Part shown: positions 9,285 to 15,655 of the stretch, piece by piece | Layout: the number at the start of each line of letters is the position of its first letter | Position numbering within the stretch: the stretch's first letter is position 1 | From: JAUWKC01 sp035529895 | Lineage (GTDB): Bacteria > Planctomycetota > Phycisphaerae > Sedimentisphaerales > Anaerobacaceae | Length of the DNA stretch: 64,000 nucleotides | Assembly (NCBI GenBank): GCA_035529895.1 | Contig: DATKVV010000014.1 | Coordinates: 62,001-126,000, forward strand | Reading direction: 5' to 3' | The notes under the pieces: model-generated | What the model was told of the DNA's origin: nothing | Databases searched by the model: none | Seen by the model: only the letters and a program-made list of their open reading frames with translations | Made by a program: the position numbers and the translations under genes

Positions 9285-9558
9285 GGCTTGTTTCGGGCGT
9301 TTGATATACGAACGCATATTTAGCCGGGATACTTGATGCTTGCTGGGCTGAGGCCCTTCGGTCCCGGGCACAGCGACGCAATCTCATGCCCCCGCCGACG
9401 TGCGTTTGGTTATCTTGAGCGCAGCGAAGGATCTATTCAAAAAAAACCGCAACGCGAAGCGTCGCTTCCTTATCGGTTAGCCCCGACATTTACCCGCCAT
9501 CCTTTTGGCGGGTTTGCCCACGCAATTCACTGCCAAAAGGGTGGCACCCTCAAGCCGA

Positions 9559-9651
9559 CAACACAGAAGGGTGGCAGCCTCAAGCGAAGCTTGGGGATGG
9601 CAAATCCAACAACACAGAAGGGTGGCAGCCTCAAGCGGAGCTTGGGGATGG
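9559..9651. repeat. Tandem direct repeat, 51-bp period, about two copies
   Basis: A unit beginning CAACACAGAAGGGTGGCAGC at 9559 recurs at 9610 with one visible mismatch in its ~43-base core (CAAGCGAAGC versus CAAGCGGAGC). A third, degenerate partial copy (AAGGGTGGCACCCTCAAG) precedes it near 9538. No function is evident. Confidence 0.8.
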
Positions 9652-9771
9652 TTCCACTCGCATCTTGCCCGCCATCCGTCTGGCGGACCTGTGGGCGGGG
9701 CCCCGTCTTTGCCCGGCTCCGCCGGTCGGTCCTTGTCCCGCCACCGGTCAAACATCTTCCCCAATATTTAG

Positions 9772-9790
9772 CCGCGGGTTTCACCCGCGG
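9772..9790 (+). repeat. REP-like palindrome, copy 1 (solitary)
   Basis: Stem CCGCGGGT (9772-9779), loop TTC, stem ACCCGCGG (9783-9790), preceded by AATATTTAG at 9763-9771. The same layout, ATTTAG plus a 7-8-bp stem closing on a 3-base pyrimidine-rich loop, is found on both sides of the RAYT gene at 22219-22668. The stem sequence differs between copies but remains complementary. Confidence 0.7.
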
Positions 9791-9842
9791 TTCTCCCCTC
9801 CTGCCCCCGCGCCGCCGCCCATCCCCTTGCCCCAACCCTGTC

Positions 9843-9863
9843 ATTCCGCACTTGATGCGGAAT
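9843..9863. repeat. Short extragenic palindrome ATTCCGCA-CTTGA-TGCGGAAT
   Basis: An 8-bp perfect stem with a 5-base loop. The surrounding text (TCATTCCGCACTTGATGCGG) resembles a palindromic repeat that I know to be scattered in many bacterial genomes and often mistranslated as small proteins. Only one copy is visible in this window. Confidence 0.6.
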
Positions 9864-10183
9864 CCATTTCCCCCACCCGCTGCCCGCTCTACCCTACCTT
9901 TTTCTCATTGGGCCGCCGCAATCTCTAACCGCTAACCGCTACACCCTAAACGCTGTCTTTTTTCTTTGCCTTTTCACTTCCTTTCTGTTATTTTCTGTGT
10001 CTGAATGCGCGTTGCGGACATCTTGAGGCGAAATACGAGCTACGAATTAAAAGGCGGGAATTGCGGCTTTGTCGTATTTTGGCCTAACAACGGCGGCTGA
10101 CAACTGGGGCGGCAGATAATTCGTGATTGCTAAATAGTGATTACTGAATTGTATTTGGTGAATAATATCTGAGGCGCCTTTCT

Positions 10184-10282
10184 ATGGAATCATCCAGCTT
10201 ACAAGAATTAGAACAAATTCCCGGCGTTGGTAAAACTATTGCCCGGGATATTGGGAGAACTGGAAGGATAACGAATAACTAA
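10184..10282 (+). pseudogene. Truncated helix-hairpin-helix (Cdd1/pathogenicity-locus-like) gene
   Basis: An ATG opens a 32-codon frame reading SLQELEQIPGVGKTIARDIG and then running into unrelated sequence and a stop. The LxxLxxIPGVGKxIAxDL pattern is the start of the helix-hairpin-helix domain of small Cdd1/pathogenicity-locus proteins, normally ~90 residues. Only the first hairpin remains, so this is a 3'-truncated remnant. It sits 100 bases upstream of the large ATPase gene and may mark an insertion or deletion boundary. Confidence 0.6.
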
Positions 10283-10382
10283 CTGCTCACGTGGAGCCAA
10301 AAGCGTCTTGCGACGAGGCAGTATTGTCAGACGCAGATTTCGCAGATTATACCGATTTTAGCTAGGCGAAAAGGGGTTTGAT

Positions 10383-13300
10383 ATGCAATTAAGTCCAGAA
10401 TCAAAAGCTATAATTAACAAACTTAATGAATCTCAATCTGTTTCCGCAACAAAAACTACCGTCGGGCCATTTAATCAAATAGCAAAAGATGTGTTGCTGA
10501 TTATTATTGAGAACTATGAACAATTAAATACCTCATCTGGTGAAAGTCGTGCAAAGAAATTCTTAGATTATTATAAAAGGTTATTAGCGGATAGAGCAAA
10601 GCCAGCAGAAAAAAAGCAGGATGAAAACATTGAGAAACAACAGGAAGAAATAACGCAAGAAAATGCAGAACAGCCAAAGTGGTATATACACAATATTGAG
10701 TGTCATTCGATAAGGGGAATTGATAGTTACGGAGAAACATTCCCATTTTCTTTTGAAGGTAAATCTAATTTGATTTACGGGCCTAATGGTAGCGGCAAAA
10801 GCAGTTTACTTGGGGCTGTTATTTGGGCATTTACCGGCATAACGATAACGGATGCATTAGATGACGAGCAAGACACAGATATTCATCAAAAAACAGATGG
10901 AACAAAAAAAGGAGCAAAAGTACGATCCAATTGGCCTTTGATTTCAACATTGCCAGAATCAAACGATATAAAAAGCATTGTGCCTGATTCGTGGGTCAAA
11001 ATCGAACTAAAAACAAGAGATCAATCAAAAACTTTATACATAAAACAAAGTCTTGCAAGTGATCTTGAGGCTGGAACTGATGAAAATGCGTTAAAGTCGT
11101 GCAAAAGCCTTGAGGAATATGGGATTAAACCTCTTGATCTGCAAATATCTCTTATTGCTCCAACTGTATTAAGCCGGAATACATTGGACAATGCTAATGA
11201 CGTTATCAAAATATTATCCATGATATTAGGTTTTGATGTTCTAACTGATATCGGTGTTCTGGCTACTAATATAGGTCGGAACAGAACAGCATATGCAAGC
11301 ACTATCGAATCCACAATCAATTCAAATTGGACTTCCTTACAAGACAAATTACTTCGCCTTGCTGATCCGCTCGGCGAAAAAAGTCCAGTGAGAGATAAAC
11401 TCAAGGATTTAATCTCAAAGGATAAGCCAACGCTTAGAGAAGTAGCAGACAAGAACACCTTCATCCAAAAAGAAATTGATGACGCTAATAAAAGTCTCGC
11501 AGAGATACTTGGTGTAGATAGTGATGACAAAGGCTTAATAGAAAGACTTGCCGAAAAATTAATCGAAGCAATTGCGTATTTGGAAAAAGATTTTAAGGTT
11601 GTATTTCCTTCTTTTGCTGAAGTTCAATATGATGCTGAACAACACGGCGGCAAAACATTAGAAAAAACCGAAAAAGAATTTAAGGATTTTTGTGTAGAAG
11701 CCCAAAGGAGAATTGAACAAAGAATCGGATGGTGGAAAAAAGTAAACAAAGGTGGAAGTAAACTTGAACTTAAATTAAGAGCATCTTCGGATTACGACGT
11801 TGAGAAAATGGAGTGTCCGGTATGTGACCAATCCATTAAAGATTTACCGGTCAAAGTTGAGTTGGAGAAACTGAAAACGTTAGATCGGAAGCTTCAGCGA
11901 GAGTTAAAAGATTTCTTTAAAGACTTATTAGAAGAATTAAAGCAAATTGTTCCCAATGACATAAAGAACATCAGTCAGAGTTTGCCATCAGAGAGAATAT
12001 TGACAGATTGGGACAAGATGAAAGTTGCTCTGGATGATTGTTTGAATGGCATCGTTAGTAGATATGAACCCAAAGTTCAATCACTCTGTAAGACTTTTGA
12101 TGACATTTCTGTTGAGTCCATCGTGTTTTTTGATGAAGACGATGCTGAATTATTAACTGCATCAGATGCCTTCATTAAAGCATGTAATGATTGCTTGAAA
12201 GCAATTGCAATTTTGAAATGGGGTACTGTTCACTACGAAAACATTAAGGTTCAACTAGACAAATTGGTTACATCCTCTAAAGACACTTCACTTTTGTCTG
12301 AACTATCAAAAGGCAAAAGTAAGGCGTTAGACATTGGGCCTCTCAAAACAATAAAAACCCGATTGGGCGAAATAATTAAGTTACGAGAAACTATTGCAAC
12401 ATTAGATGCTGAACATGAGTTGATTGAAAGTTTGAAGTTGCCAATAGATGAAATTAAGAAACTGTCAGCATTTGCTCTTGAAAAAACAACGGAAGTCTTC
12501 AATGAAATCAAAACAGTGTCGGATAAAAACTGGAAATTACTCTATGATGAAAGTCCGACAGGCTTAATTCCTTCGAAGTTGGTACTTGAAAGAGGGAAAA
12601 AAATTGAACCATTTCTTTCAAAACGAAACTATGAAGTTGCAGGCAAATACTTTGCTAACGCAGGTCTTCAGCGATCAATAGCATTGTCTTTTCTCTGTGC
12701 ATTGCTTGAGAAGCACGACGGAGGTATTTCTTTTGTATTATTTGATGACCCAATACTGTCTCTTGATGAAGATCACAGAGAATCATGGCTACGAAAAATC
12801 GTAGGTCCTCTAATGAAAGATAGACAGATTGTCTTGGCTACTCATCAAGAACTATTTATAACCAATTGTAATCAGGATTTTGTTGGCGAACGCATTATAA
12901 GGTTAAATCCAAGAACAAGAAAAAAACGAATATCATATGAACCTGGTTATTTGATTGAACAAGCAGAATATTGGTTAACGCGTAAATGGGAATATGCGAA
13001 TGATCTATTATATCAATATGTGGAATATTTATTAGAAACCTTAGATTCATATAGTCCAGACGCTTTTTTTGACAAAAATAGGTTAAAAGATTCTTTTGAA
13101 TCATATAAAAAATTACCAGATAGTAATCCTTTGAGTAGCAAGAAAAAAGATACGATCGTTAATGCTTTAACCAATTGTTTTACAGAAAATGTTTTCAGGA
13201 AAAGGCATTTATCAACTAGTCATGAAGTAACTGAAGCAATGAATAAAAATGCATATGAGAAATTAAAGGCACTGGATGAAGGCGCCTTCAGAAAAGAGTT

Positions 13301-14156
13301 GGGGAGATTAAAGGTGCTTAGAGCAAAAGAATTAAGAGGTAATATCATCAAGGATAGCTTACGTATAACTGATATGGCACTAAACATAAAGTTTAGTAAT
13401 AGCCGCAATATATCAATAATTGGCCGAGCCGCGGCAAGGCCTGAAGCATGGGTTATTGAACCTACAGAACAAAAAACCAATGCTTCTATACAGAATTTTG
13501 CTTGTGTACATGTGACCGGCAATACCTTTGACCCAGTCGCGAGATGCGGGCAGTGCATTTTATTGTCAGACTCAGATGATATGCCGACCGATGGTGATTT
13601 GGTTGTTGGAGAATCCAGCGAGCAAAAGAAGTATCTCAGACGCATTTCGTTTGATGATGAAAACGCTTTTCTTTACTCGATTAATCCACTTAAGATAACG
13701 GCTCCTTTGCAAGTTGAAAGAAAAATGCTTTCACTGCATCGGGTCATCGGTGTTCTTTATGAACCGTGCAGGTACTGTGATGCGGGAATTTTAAATGGTA
13801 ATGAGTGGCATCCATGCAAAGATATTGATCCTTCCTATTTTGAAAATAAGAAAATGATTGCTGTTGAAGGAGACAGCATAGAACCCGTAGCCCGTAAAGG
13901 CCAAAAGGTTCTTGTAGAGGAAGGGATGAGACCCCAAGACTGTACGATTGAATCGGGGGGATTAGCGGTAATCGAAACTGATGATGAATCTGTTGGCAAC
14001 GAAATAAAAAGGGTCTATCCTAAGAAAGATAACTGGATACTTGTTAGTGCAAACCCACTTGAGCCATATACTCCGGACATTATTCCAATCGAAAAAATTA
14101 AAAAGGTTTGGCCTCTGAAAGGTGTGATATTCGAAGTTGCTGAAAACCAATTTTGA
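10383..14156 (+). CDS. Rad50-like ABC/SMC ATPase fused to tandem LexA/S24-like domains
   Basis: A 1257-residue protein. Residues 1-100 are a charged helical leader. A Rad50/SMC-type ATPase follows: Walker A GPNGSGKSS (133-141), long coiled coil with a CPVC zinc-hook-like motif at 478-481, signature-like NAGLQRSIALS (759-769), Walker B VLFDDP (785-790), D-loop SLD (793-795) and H-loop His821. Residues ~850-1010 are helical and contain RHLSTSH (941-947), compatible with a HEPN Rx4-6H motif but not proof of one. The C terminus holds two S24-fold repeats. The first (~1042-1128) has GNT and R1086 where Ser and Lys are expected. The second (~1158-1255) has GDS with Ser1165 and Lys1209, a complete LexA-type dyad, and an Ala1134-Gly1135 bond upstream. 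RloC-like nucleases and other defence ATPases share the zinc-hook ATPase layout; the S24 fusion is unfamiliar to me. Clearly more AT-rich than its neighbours, so probably acquired horizontally. Role inferred: DNA-damage or phage-responsive defence. Confidence 0.85.
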   Translation: MQLSPESKAIINKLNESQSVSATKTTVGPFNQIAKDVLLIIIENYEQLNTSSGESRAKKFLDYYKRLLADRAKPAEKKQDENIEKQQEEITQENAEQPKWYIHNIECHSIRGIDSYGETFPFSFEGKSNLIYGPNGSGKSSLLGAVIWAFTGITITDALDDEQDTDIHQKTDGTKKGAKVRSNWPLISTLPESNDIKSIVPDSWVKIELKTRDQSKTLYIKQSLASDLEAGTDENALKSCKSLEEYGIKPLDLQISLIAPTVLSRNTLDNANDVIKILSMILGFDVLTDIGVLATNIGRNRTAYASTIESTINSNWTSLQDKLLRLADPLGEKSPVRDKLKDLISKDKPTLREVADKNTFIQKEIDDANKSLAEILGVDSDDKGLIERLAEKLIEAIAYLEKDFKVVFPSFAEVQYDAEQHGGKTLEKTEKEFKDFCVEAQRRIEQRIGWWKKVNKGGSKLELKLRASSDYDVEKMECPVCDQSIKDLPVKVELEKLKTLDRKLQRELKDFFKDLLEELKQIVPNDIKNISQSLPSERILTDWDKMKVALDDCLNGIVSRYEPKVQSLCKTFDDISVESIVFFDEDDAELLTASDAFIKACNDCLKAIAILKWGTVHYENIKVQLDKLVTSSKDTSLLSELSKGKSKALDIGPLKTIKTRLGEIIKLRETIATLDAEHELIESLKLPIDEIKKLSAFALEKTTEVFNEIKTVSDKNWKLLYDESPTGLIPSKLVLERGKKIEPFLSKRNYEVAGKYFANAGLQRSIALSFLCALLEKHDGGISFVLFDDPILSLDEDHRESWLRKIVGPLMKDRQIVLATHQELFITNCNQDFVGERIIRLNPRTRKKRISYEPGYLIEQAEYWLTRKWEYANDLLYQYVEYLLETLDSYSPDAFFDKNRLKDSFESYKKLPDSNPLSSKKKDTIVNALTNCFTENVFRKRHLSTSHEVTEAMNKNAYEKLKALDEGAFRKELGRLKVLRAKELRGNIIKDSLRITDMALNIKFSNSRNISIIGRAAARPEAWVIEPTEQKTNASIQNFACVHVTGNTFDPVARCGQCILLSDSDDMPTDGDLVVGESSEQKKYLRRISFDDENAFLYSINPLKITAPLQVERKMLSLHRVIGVLYEPCRYCDAGILNGNEWHPCKDIDPSYFENKKMIAVEGDSIEPVARKGQKVLVEEGMRPQDCTIESGGLAVIETDDESVGNEIKRVYPKKDNWILVSANPLEPYTPDIIPIEKIKKVWPLKGVIFEVAENQF

Positions 14157-14174
14157 TTACTGCGGGAGAGAGTT

Positions 14175-14196
14175 AAAGGTGTCCGGTACCTTTTTA
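14175..14196 (+). terminator. Possible weak terminator after the ATPase gene
   Basis: AAAGGT (14175-14180), a 7-base loop, then ACCTTT (14188-14193) running into TTATT, about 20 bases after the stop codon. The stem is short and AT-rich at its base, so termination strength is doubtful. Confidence 0.35.
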
Positions 14197-14246
14197 TTCG
14201 TTTCTTTGTTGACTTTTGTTTGAAAACTTGTTAAAATACCCGCTTA

Positions 14247-14312
14247 TTAGCCAGAAGGCTAACGCAACCCGGCAGTAGGCGCCGACTATAGCGGCCAACC
14301 GCAGGAACCGGG
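14247..14312 (+). ncRNA. Unidentified potentially structured element
   Basis: TTAGCC-AGAA-GGCTAA (14247-14262) forms a perfect 6-bp tetraloop hairpin. It is followed by a larger fold in which CCCGG (14268-14272) pairs with CCGGG (14308-14312), enclosing GCCG-ACTATAG-CGGC (14281-14295). The layout suggests an RNA fold, but I could not match it to a known riboswitch or small RNA, and no plus-strand gene follows. It could equally be a remnant of a mobile element. Confidence 0.3.
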
Positions 14313-14499
14313 CAAGTGGCCCAACTCAAATTTTAATCGTTCACGAATGGTGTTTCCCAAAATGCCCAACAACTAACAACTACGAACAACGAACTATGAA
14401 CTACTCACAACCATCGAGAATCGAGTATCCAGTTATTTACGTGCCTATCAGGCACTACATCTGTCGAGAAGCCTCTACAAATTCGCCCTTTTATGCAAA

Positions 14500-14935
14500 A
14501 CAAACCCAATCTTGTCCGCCTCCGGCGGATTCAGAACCCCTTATTTGACAAAGGATTACGAAAATGAACCACGACTTCAGACTCGCGAAAAACAAACCCA
14601 ATTTATGCCATAGGTAACAAACCCAATTTCCTCACAGCCGAAATGAACGTAACCTTCTTTTCAGCAAAGGATTATGAAAATGAACCACCCCTTCGGTCCC
14701 CGCAAAACAAACCCAATTTATCCTGCCGTAGCCTGCTTGCCACGGCGAAGTCCCATACGAAGCCGGGCTGGTGAAGCCGGATTAAAGCCAATTTATCGCG
14801 GCGGAGTCGAAGCGAAGCGCAGATCCCTACGGGTGGGCTTCTCGAAATCCTCAGACCGGGGACCAAACAGAACGTCCTTCCCCCGGCGAAGTCCCATACG
14901 AAACCGGGCTGGCGAAGCCGGACCAAACCCAATTT
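14500..14935. repeat. Interspersed repeat family with ACAAACCCAATTT core
   Basis: Core copies: ACAAACCCAAT at 14500-14510, then ACAAACCCAATTT at 14592-14604, 14617-14629 and 14707-14719, with a variant CCAAACCCAATTT at 14923-14935. Two longer direct repeats carry them: ~55 bases beginning CAAAGGATTA at 14549 and again at 14665, and ~50 bases beginning CGGCGAAGTCCCATACGA at 14743 and again at 14884. The rest of 14157-15032 holds no credible gene. Confidence 0.75.
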
Positions 14936-15032
14936 CGAACGCCGCATCCCGCGCCGCTCGTCAAAGAAGAATGCCCCTCTTTCAGTGGGAATTCTCAGAC
15001 GGCCCTGCAAAAGGTCCCGCGAAATATCGGGT

Positions 15033-15614
15033 CTATGGGCGTTTATCTGCTTTGTGGATGGTCTGGCGCAGTTCTTGCTCGGCCTGTGGGCTCCAGTACC
15101 CGCAATCAAGCTCGAGGAAGACGGAAGTATAGGGCAATGTGAGGTTGGTCTTGAGGATAAGGATTCTGAATGTTTTTGCGGCCTCGTCCAGCCTGGCAAT
15201 CAGCTCCTCGTGTGGGACCGACTTAACCGCCCGCTTGTCCAGCAGAACGGCCAGCTCCCTCCGATAGGCTTCAATTCCCGGTGCACTTTCCTCGGCGACG
15301 TACTTCATCTCGGCGTCAAGATAAACATTTGCACGAACGTGCTTTGCGCCATCAACGGCTTTGAGTGCCGCCTTAACAACCTCGATTTGGTCGGCGCCGG
15401 TGGCAGCAGTCTCGATGCCGGCCCGGCTTTGGGCCGGATACGCGGAGTCGGCGATGACAATCCAGTTACGGTGGCCGAGAACGGGCAGTTCGGCGGCCAG
15501 TGTTTTGCGCCAGCCGCAGCCTGTCTCGGTCGCGCAGCCGGCAGTCAACATCGATGTCGCCAGAAGCGTGGCGAGGCCGGCAATCTTTATCCTTCTTCCA
15601 AGTGCTTTGCCCAT
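15033..15614 (-). CDS. Lipoprotein with RbsD/FucU-like domain (tentative)
   Basis: A 193-residue lipoprotein: signal peptide with lipobox LTAGC (Cys27). The start is taken at the ATG at 15614, nine bases after AGGAG; a TTG two codons earlier is less well placed. The body resembles the RbsD/FucU pyranase-mutarotase fold: GHRNWIVIADSAYPA corresponds to the GH-x-D-x-VV-x-DA segment, and TNLTLPYTSVFL to the C-terminal ECSPYANI-like segment. Known members interconvert ring forms of ribose or fucose in the cytoplasm. An exported, lipid-anchored version would act on free sugars in the periplasm. It is the last gene of the GH116 operon, which supports a sugar role. The family call is moderate. Confidence 0.55.
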   Translation of the reverse strand: MGKALGRRIKIAGLATLLATSMLTAGCATETGCGWRKTLAAELPVLGHRNWIVIADSAYPAQSRAGIETAATGADQIEVVKAALKAVDGAKHVRANVYLDAEMKYVAEESAPGIEAYRRELAVLLDKRAVKSVPHEELIARLDEAAKTFRILILKTNLTLPYTSVFLELDCGYWSPQAEQELRQTIHKADKRP

Positions 15615-15655
15615 ATCCAAAATCTCCTAAAGTTTTTCAGGTTGGGATGTTCATG

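Larger units (their letters stand above)
9209..10382. other. Gene-poor, repeat-rich spacer before the ATPase island
   Basis: Apart from the recJ promoter, three palindromic or tandem repeats and one short broken gene (listed separately), I see no credible gene in these ~1.2 kb. Several overlapping open frames exist on both strands, but their translations are low-complexity repeats of the kind produced by intergenic palindromic elements. Composition is uneven: a GC-rich part around 9650-9850, then a more AT-rich stretch from about 10000 onward that leads into the AT-rich ATPase gene. Confidence 0.6.

Noticed and set aside
9315..9326. A further REP copy (ATATTTAGCCGG near 9317)
   Set aside because: The ATTTAGCC motif is there, but no complementary stem follows.
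9333..9935. 200-codon frame and others over the GC-rich spacer
   Set aside because: Translations are repeats of palindromic and tandem elements, lack ribosome sites and overlap on both strands.
14500..14935. CRISPR-like array
   Set aside because: Repeat cores are too short, irregularly spaced and the spacers themselves repeat; no cas genes in the window.
14674..15199. Frames on both strands in the repeat region before the RbsD-like gene
   Set aside because: Composed of the ACAAACCCAATTT modules; no consistent coding signature.
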